Assembly: GCA_900471525.1 (NCBI GenBank)
Contig: UCEZ01000010.1
Location: 1-64,000 of the forward strand
Length of the DNA stretch: 64,000 bases
Source of the DNA: Hyphomicrobiales bacterium
Lineage (GTDB): Bacteria > Pseudomonadota > Alphaproteobacteria > Rhizobiales > Rhizobiaceae
Direction: 5' to 3'
Position numbers and translations under genes: made by a program. The notes beneath the pieces are model-generated. The model made no database searches, was not told the origin of the DNA, and was given only the letters and a program-made list of their open reading frames with translations. How positions within the stretch are numbered: the first letter of the stretch is position 1; every line of letters begins with the position of its first letter. Below, piece after piece: positions 25,019 through 36,360 of this stretch.

Positions 25019-26632
25019 ATGGTGATTTTAGGCGTAGCGAAAAGCCAACTAACTCAACGGGCAACGAGTATCAGCAAGCTCCTTGCGGATATCACGCCGA
25101 TCGAGTGGCTTTCCCTCATCGATCCATCCAATGTGATTGTTGGCACCCAGCACAACGACACGCTCAGCGCAAAAGCCGAAGGCGACATTGTCTTCGGGCT
25201 TGCCGGTAATGATGAGCTGAGCAGCACGTTCAACCGAACGGCACTGGTCGGCGGCACGGGGAATGATACACTTACGACCAAAATCAGCGTCCCATTGCAA
25301 GGCGGCGAACCTGGGCTCGCAATCCAGAGCGGCGGCACAGGCAACGACACTCTCTGTGCTATCGTAACCCTTCAAGGCGGAGACGTGACCGTTCAGGACA
25401 GGGACTTGACCGCGAAGGTCTTGCTCGATGGCGGCCACGGCAACGACGCGATCACCGCAAAGGCGAATGTCGCGCTCCCCGTATTCGCAAATGTAAGCGT
25501 AACAACGCGCGTTCTTGGTGGAAGCGGCAACGACACGATCAATGCGGTTGCCGACGCCAGTGGCGCGCTCGACGGCAACTTCGCCAAGAACTCCGTCGAT
25601 GGCGGTTCAGGTAACGACTGCATCACAGCTCGCGCTCAAACTGAATTCAACGGGTTCACCGCCAAGGCCATCAACGTTCTCTGCGGCGGGAACGGTAACG
25701 ATGTCCTGAGTGCCTCAGCCAAGGGGGTGTCCAATGATACCGAGCTGGTGTCGAACACCCTTCACGGCGGTCGGGGCGATGATGTGCTACGCGCTTTCAA
25801 CCTGACGGATTCCAACTCGGGGGCACCGGTCGGCATCAACGAGCTGTGGGGTGATAAAGGCAATGACATCCTGAAGGCAACGCATTTCACTGACGGCGAG
25901 AATACCATCACGGATGTCACCAATCGCCTGGATGGCGGCAAAGGAAATGACTGTCTCAAAGCGGTTTCCACCGCGCATGGTGGATTTGTGAAGGCGCTAA
26001 ACCAGCTGAAGGGCGGCAATGGAAAGGACGTCCTGACAGCATGCCTCGATGTCGACGCTCATGGCGGACGCAGCATTCCCGACGTCAATTTGTACGATGT
26101 TTCGAATGTGTTGGACGGTGGATCCGGCAACGATCACCTCAAGGCCTTCCTCTCCGTGACGGCGTTTCCCTTTGTGACCGATGATTCCCGAGCCGAGAAC
26201 TGCCTGAAAGGCGGCTCCGGCAACGACACACTGTTGGCCACCGTCGCCTCCGGTTCCGTTGGCGCGAGCTTTCTGAATGGCGGTTCGGGGAATGATCGGC
26301 TCACCGTCTTCGGCGGCTCGGAGAATGTCCTCAAGGGGGGAGACGGAAAGGACACGCTGACTGGCGGCATTGGCGACGACACCCTGATCGGGGGATGCGG
26401 TGCCGACCGATTCATCTTCGCTTCGCTAAATGGGCACGACGACATGGCCGACTTTCAAAAGGGCAAAGATGTAATCGACCTAACGGCCCTTGCTGCAATC
26501 AACATTCACGATTTTGCCGATCTGGACATCGAATCGTCGTGCGGGAACACCGTCATTCATTTCGATTCCGATAATGATCTCACGATCGCCGGCGTGAACA
26601 ACTTGTGTGCGAGCGATTTCTGGTTTGCGTAA
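25019..26632 (+). CDS. RTX-type calcium-binding protein with widely spaced repeats
   Basis: The protein has 537 residues from the ATG at 25019, with GGAGGAG 3-9 bases before it; earlier starts to 24770 are possible. About 16 nonapeptide-like motifs can be seen (GGTGNDTLT, GGSGNDTIN, GGKGNDCLK, GGIGDDTLI). Unlike classic RTX proteins most stand alone, each followed by a beta-prone stretch and spaced 25-45 residues apart. Only the last few are tandem. The end (DLTIAGVNNLCASDFWFA) suits a type I secretion signal. There is no N-terminal signal peptide. Nine Cys residues are unusual for a secreted RTX protein. No type I secretion genes lie nearby. Confidence 0.8.
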   Translation: MVILGVAKSQLTQRATSISKLLADITPIEWLSLIDPSNVIVGTQHNDTLSAKAEGDIVFGLAGNDELSSTFNRTALVGGTGNDTLTTKISVPLQGGEPGLAIQSGGTGNDTLCAIVTLQGGDVTVQDRDLTAKVLLDGGHGNDAITAKANVALPVFANVSVTTRVLGGSGNDTINAVADASGALDGNFAKNSVDGGSGNDCITARAQTEFNGFTAKAINVLCGGNGNDVLSASAKGVSNDTELVSNTLHGGRGDDVLRAFNLTDSNSGAPVGINELWGDKGNDILKATHFTDGENTITDVTNRLDGGKGNDCLKAVSTAHGGFVKALNQLKGGNGKDVLTACLDVDAHGGRSIPDVNLYDVSNVLDGGSGNDHLKAFLSVTAFPFVTDDSRAENCLKGGSGNDTLLATVASGSVGASFLNGGSGNDRLTVFGGSENVLKGGDGKDTLTGGIGDDTLIGGCGADRFIFASLNGHDDMADFQKGKDVIDLTALAAINIHDFADLDIESSCGNTVIHFDSDNDLTIAGVNNLCASDFWFA

Positions 26633-26710
26633 CTGCACAGCTCGGACATCGCTGCCGTTGGTCTCAAGACTTTCGGGAAATTCGCTACGACGACCGCAGC
26701 GCTGAAACGA

Positions 26711-26745
26711 CGAAGGGTCGTGTTGCAATCCAACACGACCCTTCG
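26711..26745. terminator. Perfect 15-bp hairpin between convergent genes
   Basis: CGAAGGGTCGTGTTG and its exact complement flank the loop CAATC. It lies between the ends of the RTX gene and gatA. There is no T-tract on either side, so intrinsic termination would be weak. A bidirectional terminator or a processing signal is the simplest reading. Confidence 0.6.
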
Positions 26746-26785
26746 ATGCGAACTCAAGCCTGTGTAGTGACTATCTATCCGGCAA

Positions 26786-28267
<1,482 letters not shown>

Positions 28268-28314
28268 GGCAGGCTTTCAAAATCAGGGGCGTTCGGGCGA
28301 CGGCTACGAAGGAC

Positions 28315-28602
28315 TTATTCGACCACTTTGGGGACGAGGAAGAAATTGCGGTCCTCGTTCGGCGCGTTGGCAACGATATCGTCCGCCTTGCTGCCGTCGG
28401 TGACGACATCCACCCGCTTCTTCATTTCCATCGGCGTCACCGAGGTCATCGGCTCGACGCCATCGACATTGACTTCAGAGAGTTGTTCGACAAAGCCGAG
28501 GATGCCGTTCAGTTCGCCGGTCATGCGCTGCGCGTCCTCTTCTGTCACGGCAATGCGGGCAAGACGCGCGACGCGCTTCACGGTGGCGAGATCTACTGAC
28601 AT
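28315..28602 (-). CDS. gatC: Amidotransferase subunit C
   Basis: The protein has 95 residues from the ATG at 28602, giving the family start [17 protein letters not shown]. The frame is open further up but without similarity. GatC is the small linker that stabilises the GatA-GatB complex. Typical elements are [20 protein letters not shown] and the C-terminal FFLVPKVVE. It heads the gatC-gatA operon. Confidence 0.95.
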   Translation of the reverse strand: MSVDLATVKRVARLARIAVTEEDAQRMTGELNGILGFVEQLSEVNVDGVEPMTSVTPMEMKKRVDVVTDGSKADDIVANAPNEDRNFFLVPKVVE

Positions 28603-28707
28603 GGATATTCTCCGAGTACGAAATTTCCTACCCGCTATAATGACCAAGCCCGAGGCACGCAACGGGGGAATCACCGCGTTGCGTGCCTCTTCGAGCATTT
28701 GGGCTTG

Positions 28708-29412
28708 TTAGAAAGAGACGATGCCGCCGACCGCGGGTGTCTCTACCTTTGTCGATGCGCCATCCATTCCGGCGACGAACAGGTCCGGTGTCTGGTCGAT
28801 GATGCCGAACGAACCGTAGTGGCAGGGAATGACCGTGCCGAAATTGAAGAAGCGCTGGCAGGCGAGCGCGGCTACGGCACCGCCCATGGTGAAGCGATCG
28901 CCGATCGGCACCAGGCCGATCTCCGGCTCGTGCAGTTCATGGATCAGCGCCATGTCGGAAAAGATGTCGGTGTCGCCCATATGGTAGAGCGTCGGCTCGT
29001 CTTCAAAATGCAGGACCAGCCCGTTGGCACTACCGAGCGAATGCGACACGCCGTCCTCGGTCAATTGCGCCGAGGAATGCAGTGCATTGACGAAGGTGGT
29101 CGAAAAACCGTCGAGATGGATCGTGCCGCCGGTATTGCCCATTTCCAGCGCCTTGACGCCCTTCGAGCCGAGCCATGCGGCAAGATCGGCGTTGGCAACG
29201 ACGGTGGCGCCTGTTTCCTTCGCCAGCCCGATCGTGTCGCCAACGTGGTCGCCATGGCCATGGGTCAGGAGGATATGAGTGAGGCCGGCTGCCGCATCCT
29301 TGCGCGAGGATTCGTCGAAGGACGGATTGCCGGTGAAGAACGGATCGATCAGGATCTTTGCCTTGGCAGTCTCGAGATGAAAGGCAGAATGCCCAAGCCA
29401 TTTGATCTTCAT
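28708..29412 (-). CDS. UPF0173 metal-dependent hydrolase
   Basis: The protein has 234 residues with the metallo-beta-lactamase fold of the UPF0173 family. Metal ligands are seen in [10 protein letters not shown] and later in [13 protein letters not shown] and [10 protein letters not shown]. The start [15 protein letters not shown] is typical. The substrate is not known for this family. It stands alone, divergent from ruvX and separated by 105 bp from gatC. Confidence 0.92.
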   Translation of the reverse strand: MKIKWLGHSAFHLETAKAKILIDPFFTGNPSFDESSRKDAAAGLTHILLTHGHGDHVGDTIGLAKETGATVVANADLAAWLGSKGVKALEMGNTGGTIHLDGFSTTFVNALHSSAQLTEDGVSHSLGSANGLVLHFEDEPTLYHMGDTDIFSDMALIHELHEPEIGLVPIGDRFTMGGAVAALACQRFFNFGTVIPCHYGSFGIIDQTPDLFVAGMDGASTKVETPAVGGIVSF

Positions 29413-29495
29413 GAAAATACTCCTTGGTGATTTGTCTATAGGATGCGGATATGGGTTACCCGGCTAGCCTCTTAAAGATCGAATCGGTAAATCGC

Positions 29496-29990
29496 ATGAC
29501 TGTTCTCAGCATTGAAGACCTGGCATCCACCCTTGCCTCCGGTCAGGCGATCGCCGGGCTCGATCTCGGCACAAAAACCATCGGCATTTCCGTCTCCGAT
29601 CTCGGTCGTCGGTTTGCCACGCCGCGCGACGTGATCAAGCGGGTAAAATTCGGCATCGACGCCGAAGCATTGCTGACCATGGCCGCCAAGGAAAAGATCG
29701 CCGCCTTCGTCATCGGCCTGCCGATCAACATGGATGGCTCGGAAGGCCCGCGTGCGCAGGCGACAAGGGCCTTCGTGCGCAACATGGCTCAGAAAACGGA
29801 ACTGCCGTTCGTCTATTGGGACGAAAGGCTTTCGACGGTAGCTGCGGAACGCGTGCTGATTGAAATGGATGTATCGCGCAAGAAACGGGCCGACAGGATC
29901 GATTCGGCTGCCGCCTCCTTCATCCTTCAGGGCGCGCTGGACAGGTTGGCGTCCTTGGCAAAGGACGCAATTGCGGATTCGGCGGGCTGA
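29496..29990 (+). CDS. ruvX: Putative pre-16S rRNA nuclease / Holliday junction resolvase-like YqgF
   Basis: The protein has 164 residues from the ATG at 29496. The RNase H-like core begins [19 protein letters not shown], with the first catalytic Asp. It continues with [14 protein letters not shown] and ends with [17 protein letters not shown], which carries the last catalytic Asp. In E. coli YqgF trims the 5' end of 16S rRNA. The frame is open 45 bases further up. Its 3' end overlaps the convergent DUF6105-like gene by 64 bp. Confidence 0.93.
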   Translation: MTVLSIEDLASTLASGQAIAGLDLGTKTIGISVSDLGRRFATPRDVIKRVKFGIDAEALLTMAAKEKIAAFVIGLPINMDGSEGPRAQATRAFVRNMAQKTELPFVYWDERLSTVAAERVLIEMDVSRKKRADRIDSAAASFILQGALDRLASLAKDAIADSAG

Positions 29991-30271
29991 CCTGCCGGGA
30001 AGCGCTTGCCGTACCACGCACGGATTTCACGTCGCTTGCGGAAGGCAATGATTGCAAAGACCACCAGACTGTCGAAGGCGATGGCGCGCGCGACGAGCGG
30101 CGGAATGGTTTCCGGCGGCAGGCCGAGCACGTGGCCATAAACAGCGAAGACCAGATCATGCGCCTGACGGGTGAGCATGAAGATGCCGAAGCTCATGTCG
30201 TAGTAGGAAAGCCCGTACCAGCCTGTGAGCAGGATGACCGGGCACGCCCAGAGGATCAGGAACCACTTCAC
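29927..30271 (-). CDS. Small membrane protein, DUF6105-like
   Basis: The protein has 114 residues from a GTG. It has a hydrophobic N-terminal helix ([20 protein letters not shown]) and another near residues 63-80, so it is probably anchored twice in the inner membrane. I recall this pattern as a Rhizobiales family (DUF6105), with moderate certainty. The GTG overlaps the stop of a 43-codon gene as GTGA, so both are coupled. No function is known. Confidence 0.75.
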   Translation of the reverse strand: MKWFLILWACPVILLTGWYGLSYYDMSFGIFMLTRQAHDLVFAVYGHVLGLPPETIPPLVARAIAFDSLVVFAIIAFRKRREIRAWYGKRFPAGQPAESAIASFAKDANLSSAP

Positions 30272-30399
30272 GCCGTTCTCCCCTCAAAGTTCGCGCCGAA
30301 CTTGAACTGGGTCGAGGCTCGTTCGATTGCAAGCAGCCCCAGCAAAATAACGGCTGGAACTGCAAGATCGAGCGCAAGGCTCGAAAAAAACATCGTCAT
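30268..30399 (-). CDS. 43-residue small membrane protein
   Basis: This short gene encodes 43 residues, beginning MTMFFSSLALDLAVPAVILL, one transmembrane helix, followed by a polar tail ([18 protein letters not shown]). Its TGA overlaps the GTG of the DUF6105-like gene, which is the best support for it being translated. The rest of the gap (30400-30592) holds no gene that I can see. I do not know a function. Confidence 0.6.
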   Translation of the reverse strand: MTMFFSSLALDLAVPAVILLGLLAIERASTQFKFGANFEGRTA

Positions 30400-30592
30400 G
30401 ATGATCGTCAAGCCAGTTCTCACCGAACGTGCTCCATTCCGGAAATCGTTAAATTGTCTTCACACTTCACTTTTGCCCGTTAACCCTGCCCGCGCAACGT
30501 AAACCATTTGTTAAGGTTAATTTCCGCGGCGCGCGGTTGCCGTCCTGTGGACAAGGGTCTATCGATGGGCCTTCCCTCCTTCAGGCTTCCCC

Positions 30593-31528
30593 ATGACGAT
30601 CATCTTCGAAAGCATCCTGCCGATCTTCCTGCTCGTCTCGCTGGGCGTCTGGCTGAAGCGTTCGCCCTTGATCGACTTGACGCTCTGGGAAGGGCTTGAA
30701 CAGCTCGGCTACTACATCCTCTTCCCTGCCCTTCTGTTTTCGACGCTGGCGACGGCCGATTTTGCCGGCATGAAAACCGATGCGACGGCATTCGCCACGA
30801 TCGGCAGCGTCACGCTGATGTCGGCCGCTCTGCTGCTCCTCTGGCCGCTTCTGCGGGCCTGCCACGTTTCCTCCGCAGCCTTCACATCCATCTTCCAGAC
30901 GGCGACGCGCTGGAACGGCTTCATGGCGCTAGCAATCGCCCAGAAGCTTTACGGCCCGCTCGGCCTCAGCCTGACGGCGCTGGTGATGACGCTCGTCATC
31001 ATCCCCATCAATCTTTACAATGTCGGCGTACTCATCGGCTTCAACGGCGGACCGAAAGGGTTGAAATTCTTCGTCTTCAAGATTGCCACCAATCCGCTGA
31101 TCGTCGCCTCTGCGCTCGGTATTCTGCTGAATTTCTTTCAGGTTCCCGTCTACGGGCCGGTCCTGACAGCCATCGAGATGCTCGCCAGCGCCTCACTCAG
31201 CCTTGGGCTCGTCATGGTCGGGGCTGGGCTGAAAGTATCCGATGCGCTGAAACCGAGCCTCATCGCCCTTCTCGCGGTCTTTTTGAAGCTGATCATCATG
31301 CCGGTCTTCATGGTCGGCACCGCGTATCTGTTCGGCATCCGCGGCGATGCCCTGCTAGTGATCGCGCTTGGCGCCAGCGTGCCCACCGCTATGAACGGCT
31401 ATTTGCTCGCCAAGCAGATGGGCGGCGACGCGCCGCTCTACGCAGCTGTCGCCACCGTGCAAACGGTGGTGTCGTTCTTCACCATCCCGCTGGTGCTGAC
31501 CGTGACCGGTTATGTCGCCGCCGGATAG
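30593..31528 (+). CDS. AEC-family (auxin efflux carrier-like) transporter
   Basis: The protein has 311 residues and about ten hydrophobic segments in two inverted halves. Near the start it reads ILPIFLLVSLGVWLKR, and the C-terminal half includes LGASVPTAMNGYLLAKQMGG, the discontinuous-helix region of the family. Bacterial members carry small organic acids or similar anions; the substrate is unknown. The end overlaps the convergent acyl-CoA dehydrogenase gene by 19 bp. Confidence 0.9.
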   Translation: MTIIFESILPIFLLVSLGVWLKRSPLIDLTLWEGLEQLGYYILFPALLFSTLATADFAGMKTDATAFATIGSVTLMSAALLLLWPLLRACHVSSAAFTSIFQTATRWNGFMALAIAQKLYGPLGLSLTALVMTLVIIPINLYNVGVLIGFNGGPKGLKFFVFKIATNPLIVASALGILLNFFQVPVYGPVLTAIEMLASASLSLGLVMVGAGLKVSDALKPSLIALLAVFLKLIIMPVFMVGTAYLFGIRGDALLVIALGASVPTAMNGYLLAKQMGGDAPLYAAVATVQTVVSFFTIPLVLTVTGYVAAG

Positions 31529-33159
31529 AGCAGGTCGACGATGTACGAAGAATCGAAGCGCGAATCGAGCATGCCGTAAGTCGAACGCCAGCCTGCTGCC
31601 AGGCGGGATTCGAGGAAGGCGTCGGCGATGCGCCCTGCCCCCAACCGGTAGAGTTCGGCAGCGGCGGCGGCAAGCGCCAGTTGCTCGACAAGCATGCGCG
31701 CAGCACCCTCGTCGCGCTCGCAGAGCGACATGGCCGCCCTCAGCACATCGACGGTCTTCTTGGCGGATGGTCCGAGATCGCGGCTGATCACCTGGAACAG
31801 CAGCTCGAACAGATCCTTGCCGCGTGTGAGCACGCGCAGCACGTCGAGCGCCATGACGTTGCCAGAACCTTCCCAAATGGCATTGACCGGAGCCTCGCGA
31901 TAATGTCGGGCGATCGGCCGTTCCTCGACATAGCCACTGCCGCCGAGGCATTCCATCGCCTCGTAGATCAGCGCCGGCGCGATCTTGCAGCTCCAGTATT
32001 TCGCAACCGGCGTCATGATGCGGGCATAGGCGGCGTCCTCGGCGCTGTCGCGGGCCTTGTCGAAAGCTTCGGCGAGCCGGAACGACAGTGCGCTGGCAGC
32101 AGCAACATCGAGCGCCATGTCGGCTAGGACGCGGGTCATCATCGGTTGGGCGACCAGCGGCTTGCCGGAAACCTTGCGGCCGCGCACATGATGCACCGCT
32201 TCAGCCAGTGACGCGCGCATCATGCCGGCGGAGGCCAGAGCACAATCGAGCCGTGTCAGCGTCACCATGTCGAGGATCGTGCGAATGCCGGCATCTGGCG
32301 TACCGAGCACGAAGCCAAACGTATCGGAGAATTCGACTTCTGAGGACGCATTCGAGCGGTTGCCCAACTTGTCCTTCAACCGCTGGAAGCGCAGGCCGTT
32401 GGCCGAACCGTCCTCCAGCAGACGTGGCACGAGGAAACAGCCAAGACCGTCGCGGGTCTGTGCCAGCATGACGAAGGCGTCGCTCATCGGCGCAGACATG
32501 AACCACTTGTGGCCATTGAGACGGTAGATGCCCTCGCCCACCCGTTCGGCAGTCGAGGTGTTGGCGCGCACATCCGTGCCGCCCTGTTTTTCCGTCATGC
32601 CCATGCCGATGGTGACTGACGATTTCTGCATCCACGGCCGATTGGACGAATCATATTTCCGCGACAGGATTTTTGGCGCCCACTCCTTCTGGACAGCGGG
32701 AGACGCGGAGATCGCCGCGACCGATGCGCTGGTCATGGTCAACGGGCAGAGATGGCCGCATTCGAGCTGTGCCGTCAGGTAGAAGCGGATCGCACGAGCC
32801 TTATGCGAGCGGCCGCGCTCGTCCGCGATATTCTCCCAGGCCGAGGCATGCAGGCCGGATGTCATCGAACGGCGCATCAGGGCGTGCCAGGCGGGGTGGA
32901 ACTCGACCACGTCGAGACGTTCTCCGCGCGGCCCATGGGTGCGCAGCTTCGGCACGCCCTCATTGGCCATGCGCGCCAGATCCTGCGTTTCCGGCGCGGT
33001 TACATAGCGGCCGATTGCCTCGAAATCGTCGCGCAATGGGCGCGGCATCGACGCGGCGATATCGACAACCAGCGGATCGGAGCGGAAGGCATTGATCCCC
33101 GACCAGGGTTTCGGCTGGTTCAGTTCGGCGAGTTTCTGTTCATTTCGGTTCAGAGTCAT
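31510..33159 (-). CDS. AidB-like acyl-CoA dehydrogenase
   Basis: The protein has 549 residues. It matches the long AidB subfamily of flavin-dependent acyl-CoA dehydrogenases, with SVTIGMGMTEKQGGTDVRAN (FAD-binding region), GHKWFMSAPMSDAFVMLAQT and the late EAMECLGGSGYVEE, a site of the usual catalytic Glu in related enzymes. AidB in E. coli belongs to the adaptive response to alkylation and binds DNA near its own gene; substrates are uncertain. No ada or alkB gene lies nearby. The 200-bp gap to pyrB is divergent and contains no gene. Confidence 0.9.
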   Translation of the reverse strand: MTLNRNEQKLAELNQPKPWSGINAFRSDPLVVDIAASMPRPLRDDFEAIGRYVTAPETQDLARMANEGVPKLRTHGPRGERLDVVEFHPAWHALMRRSMTSGLHASAWENIADERGRSHKARAIRFYLTAQLECGHLCPLTMTSASVAAISASPAVQKEWAPKILSRKYDSSNRPWMQKSSVTIGMGMTEKQGGTDVRANTSTAERVGEGIYRLNGHKWFMSAPMSDAFVMLAQTRDGLGCFLVPRLLEDGSANGLRFQRLKDKLGNRSNASSEVEFSDTFGFVLGTPDAGIRTILDMVTLTRLDCALASAGMMRASLAEAVHHVRGRKVSGKPLVAQPMMTRVLADMALDVAAASALSFRLAEAFDKARDSAEDAAYARIMTPVAKYWSCKIAPALIYEAMECLGGSGYVEERPIARHYREAPVNAIWEGSGNVMALDVLRVLTRGKDLFELLFQVISRDLGPSAKKTVDVLRAAMSLCERDEGAARMLVEQLALAAAAAELYRLGAGRIADAFLESRLAAGWRSTYGMLDSRFDSSYIVDLLYPAAT

Positions 33160-33359
33160 GTCGCGTTTCTAACTCAAGTCCCGATGCTTAGGAACAGCAC
33201 CGGGACGGGATAAACCATGCTTCCCGCAACATTTTGCGCAGGGCTGTAAAGCCACCACAAAAGCATGGGGATGCACCCTGTTTGCGCAGCCTCTGCCTTG
33301 CCGGTTCGCCCGACAGTCATTATAGACCCACGCAACTTCACTATATGAGGCGGCTCCCC

Positions 33360-34301
33360 ATGGATTTCTTTCCGCATCGCCACCTGCTCGGCATCAAGGG
33401 CCTGAGTGAACAGGACATCACGCTCCTGCTCGACCGGGCGGACGAAGCCGTCAAAATTTCCCGCCAGAGAGAAAAGAAGACCTCGACGCTGCGAGGCCTG
33501 ACACAGATCAACCTCTTTTTCGAAGCATCGACCCGGACGCAGTCCTCCTTCGAACTCGCCGGCAAACGCCTCGGCGCCGATGTCATGAACATGTCGGTCA
33601 GCAATTCTTCGGTGAAGAAGGGCGAGACGCTGATCGATACGGCGATGACGCTGAACGCCATGCACCCGGACGTGCTGGTCGTGCGCCATTCCTCGGCCGG
33701 GGCCGCCGCCCTGCTTGCGCAAAAGGTTTCCTGCTCCGTCGTCAATGCCGGTGACGGTCAGCATGAGCACCCGACCCAAGCGCTGCTCGACGCGCTGACC
33801 ATCCGCCGTGCCAAGGGCAAGCTATCGCGCATCATCGTCGCTATCTGCGGCGACGTGCTGCATTCGCGCGTTGCCCGCTCCAACATCCTGCTCCTCAACC
33901 AGATGGGCGCCCGCGTCCGTGTCGTGGCCCCGGCAACACTCCTCCCCTCGGGCATCGCCGATATGGGCGCCGAGGTCTATCGCTCGATGGAAGAGGGCCT
34001 GAAGGACGCCGATGTCGTGATGATGCTGCGCCTGCAGCGCGAGCGCATGGCCGGCTCCTTCGTGCCCTCGGTGCGCGAATATTTCCGCTACTACGGGCTC
34101 GACGCCGAAAAGCTGAAAGCCGCCAAGGACGATGCGCTCGTCATGCACCCCGGCCCGATGAACCGGGGCGTCGAGATCGCCTCCGAGATCGCCGACGGAC
34201 CGCAGAGCGTCATCGAGCAACAGGTCGAAATGGGGGTCGCCGTGCGCATGGCGGTGATGGAAACGCTTCTTCTTTCCCAGAACCAGGGGCCGCGCGCATG
34301 A
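33360..34301 (+). CDS. pyrB: Aspartate carbamoyltransferase catalytic chain
   Basis: The protein has 313 residues from the ATG at 33360, with GAGG 9 bases before it. It joins carbamoyl phosphate to aspartate in pyrimidine synthesis. The carbamoyl-phosphate loop is [20 protein letters not shown]. The aspartate-binding region includes [10 protein letters not shown] and [13 protein letters not shown]. The frame is open 126 bases upstream. The next gene starts within its stop codon (ATGA). Confidence 0.96.
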   Translation: MDFFPHRHLLGIKGLSEQDITLLLDRADEAVKISRQREKKTSTLRGLTQINLFFEASTRTQSSFELAGKRLGADVMNMSVSNSSVKKGETLIDTAMTLNAMHPDVLVVRHSSAGAAALLAQKVSCSVVNAGDGQHEHPTQALLDALTIRRAKGKLSRIIVAICGDVLHSRVARSNILLLNQMGARVRVVAPATLLPSGIADMGAEVYRSMEEGLKDADVVMMLRLQRERMAGSFVPSVREYFRYYGLDAEKLKAAKDDALVMHPGPMNRGVEIASEIADGPQSVIEQQVEMGVAVRMAVMETLLLSQNQGPRA

Positions 34302-35581
34302 CCAATTCCCTCGTCCTGAAGAATCTGCGCATCATCGACCCGTCCCGCAACCTCGACGAGACCGGCACCATCATCGTCGAAAACGGCGTCATCCTCGCTG
34401 CCGGCAATAGCGCCCATGGCGCTCCGAAAGGGGCCGAAGTCAGGGATTGCAGCGGCCTCGTCGCAGTGCCTGGCCTTGTCGATGCCCGCGTCTTCGTTGG
34501 CGAACCAGGTGGCGAATATCGCGAAACCATCGAATCCGCCTCGCGCGCCGCGGCGGCCGGTGGCGTCACCTCGATCATTACCATGCCGGATACCGATCCG
34601 GTCATCGATGACATCGCGCTCGTACAGTTCGTCCAGAAGACGGCGCGCGACAAAGCGCTGGTCAATGTCTATCCGGCGGCCGCACTGACCAAGCATCTCG
34701 ACGGCGAGGAGATGACCGAATTCGGCCTGCTGCGCGAAGCCGGCGCGGTCTGCTTCACCAATGGCCGACGCCCGGTGCATGACACGCTGGTGCTCCGGCG
34801 TGCCATGACCTATGCCCGCGAATTCGGCGCGGTCATTTCTCTCGAAACCCGCGACAAGTATCTCGGCGCCGATGGCGTCATGAACGAAGGGCTTCTGGCC
34901 AGTTGGCTCGGCTTGTCGGGCGTGCCGCGCGAAGCCGAGATCATTCCGCTCGAGCGCGATCTGCGCATTGCCGGACTGACCAAGGGCGCCTATCACGCAG
35001 CAAAGATTTCCCTGCCCGAATCGGCGGAAGCCATCGCCACGGCCCGCAAGCGCGGCGCCAACGTCACCTGCGGCATCTCGATCAACCATCTGACGCTGAA
35101 CGAGAACGACATCGGCGAATACCGCACCTTCTTCAAGCTCTCACCACCCTTGCGCGGCGAGGACGATCGCGTCGCAATGGTCCAGGCCCTTGCCGACGGC
35201 ACGATCGACATCATCGTCTCCTCGCACGATCCGCAGGACGTCGATACCAAGCGCCTGCCGTTTGCCGATGCCGCCGATGGCGCAATCGGGCTGGAAACCA
35301 TGCTGGCCGCAGCGCTCCGCCTGCACCACAGCGGCGAAGTGCCGTTGATGCGCCTGATCGATGCAATGTCCACCCGGCCTGCGCAGATCTTCGGGCTCGA
35401 TGCCGGCACGCTGAAACCGGGCGCAAAGGCCGACATCACATTGATCGATCTCGACGAGCCTTGGCTTTTCTCAAAAGACGCGATCGTTTCCCGCTCGAAA
35501 AACACGCCCTTCGAAAATGCCCGCTTTACCGGCCGGGCGGTTCAAACCTATGTTGCGGGAAAACTGGTCCATTCTCTCTAA
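34298..35581 (+). CDS. pyrC: Dihydroorotase-like protein lacking the HxH metal motif (PyrC')
   Basis: The protein has 427 residues with a class I dihydroorotase fold. Active enzymes carry DxHxHxR after PGxVD. Here the place reads [15 protein letters not shown], so both His ligands are missing. The Asp late in the barrel is kept ([11 protein letters not shown]). The pattern equals the non-catalytic PyrC' chains known from Pseudomonas, which hold the PyrB dodecamer together. By that reading the active dihydroorotase is encoded elsewhere. It overlaps pyrB by 4 bp, which fits a subunit of the same complex. Automatic annotation usually calls it pyrC. Confidence 0.88.
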   Translation: MTNSLVLKNLRIIDPSRNLDETGTIIVENGVILAAGNSAHGAPKGAEVRDCSGLVAVPGLVDARVFVGEPGGEYRETIESASRAAAAGGVTSIITMPDTDPVIDDIALVQFVQKTARDKALVNVYPAAALTKHLDGEEMTEFGLLREAGAVCFTNGRRPVHDTLVLRRAMTYAREFGAVISLETRDKYLGADGVMNEGLLASWLGLSGVPREAEIIPLERDLRIAGLTKGAYHAAKISLPESAEAIATARKRGANVTCGISINHLTLNENDIGEYRTFFKLSPPLRGEDDRVAMVQALADGTIDIIVSSHDPQDVDTKRLPFADAADGAIGLETMLAAALRLHHSGEVPLMRLIDAMSTRPAQIFGLDAGTLKPGAKADITLIDLDEPWLFSKDAIVSRSKNTPFENARFTGRAVQTYVAGKLVHSL

Positions 35582-35594
35582 TTGAATGCGCGGC

Positions 35595-35710
35595 TTGCCC
35601 CTCATCCGCCCTAACGGGCACCTTCTCCCCGTGAACGGGGAGAAGGACGAGCGGCAAACTCCGTCATCCCCTCTCCCCGCGAGCGGGGAGAGGGCTAGGG
35701 TGAGGGGCAA
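35595..35710. repeat. RIME-like intergenic palindromic element
   Basis: The element is bounded by exact inverted ends TTGCCCCTCA (35595-35604) and TGAGGGGCAA (35701-35710). Within lie two GC-rich hairpins, CCTTCTCCCC...GGGGAGAAGG (35621-35646) and CCCTCTCCCC...GGGGAGAGGG (35668-35694). This is the layout and sequence style of the rhizobial intergenic mosaic elements (RIME), which occur in many copies. It separates pyrC' from plsY and may end the pyrBC' transcript. Confidence 0.8.
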
Positions 35711-35743
35711 ACGTCCGCTTGGACGGAATTGGGGAGGCTCTAC

Positions 35744-36358
35744 GTGTCCGAAATATTTTCCTGGCCGCTCGGGTCTGTGCCGATGGTCATCAGCATCATC
35801 TTCGGCTATCTGCTCGGCTCGATCCCCTTCGGCCTGATCCTCACCCGCATGGCCGGGCTTGGGGATGTCCGCAAGATCGGCTCCGGCAATATTGGCGCGA
35901 CCAATGTCCTGCGCACCGGCAACAAGAAGCTTGCCGCAGCCACTCTGCTGCTCGACGCGCTAAAGGGAACTGCCGCTGCGGCAATTGCCTCACGCTGGGG
36001 GATCGAGGCCGGTATCGCGGCCGGGTTTGCGGCCTTCCTCGGTCATCTCTATCCCGTCTGGCTCGGGTTCAAGGGGGGCAAGGGTATTGCGACCTATATC
36101 GGCGTGCTGCTCGGACTTGCTCCGATCATGGTTCTCCTTTTCGCAGCGATCTGGCTCGGCATGGCCAAGCTCACCCGTTATTCTTCCCTCTCGGCACTGG
36201 TTGCAACGCTCGTCGTTCCGGTTGTACTGTTGGTTTCAGGATATGGAAAAATTGGCCTTCTCTTCGTGGTGATGAGCATCATCACCTGGATCAAGCACCG
36301 GGCCAACATCCAGCGACTTTTGGCCGGCACCGAAAGCCGGATTGGGGAAAAGGGATAA
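35744..36358 (+). CDS. plsY: Glycerol-3-phosphate acyltransferase
   Basis: The protein has 204 residues from a GTG at 35744, with GGGGAGG 6 bases before it; a TTG 15 bases earlier is less likely. PlsY moves an acyl group from acyl phosphate to glycerol 3-phosphate in the inner membrane. The three motifs are visible: GSIPFGLIL, then [12 protein letters not shown] and [18 protein letters not shown]. There are about five hydrophobic segments. dprA starts 2 bp after its stop, so they are cotranscribed. Confidence 0.95.
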   Translation: MSEIFSWPLGSVPMVISIIFGYLLGSIPFGLILTRMAGLGDVRKIGSGNIGATNVLRTGNKKLAAATLLLDALKGTAAAAIASRWGIEAGIAAGFAAFLGHLYPVWLGFKGGKGIATYIGVLLGLAPIMVLLFAAIWLGMAKLTRYSSLSALVATLVVPVVLLVSGYGKIGLLFVVMSIITWIKHRANIQRLLAGTESRIGEKG

Positions 36359-36360
36359 GA

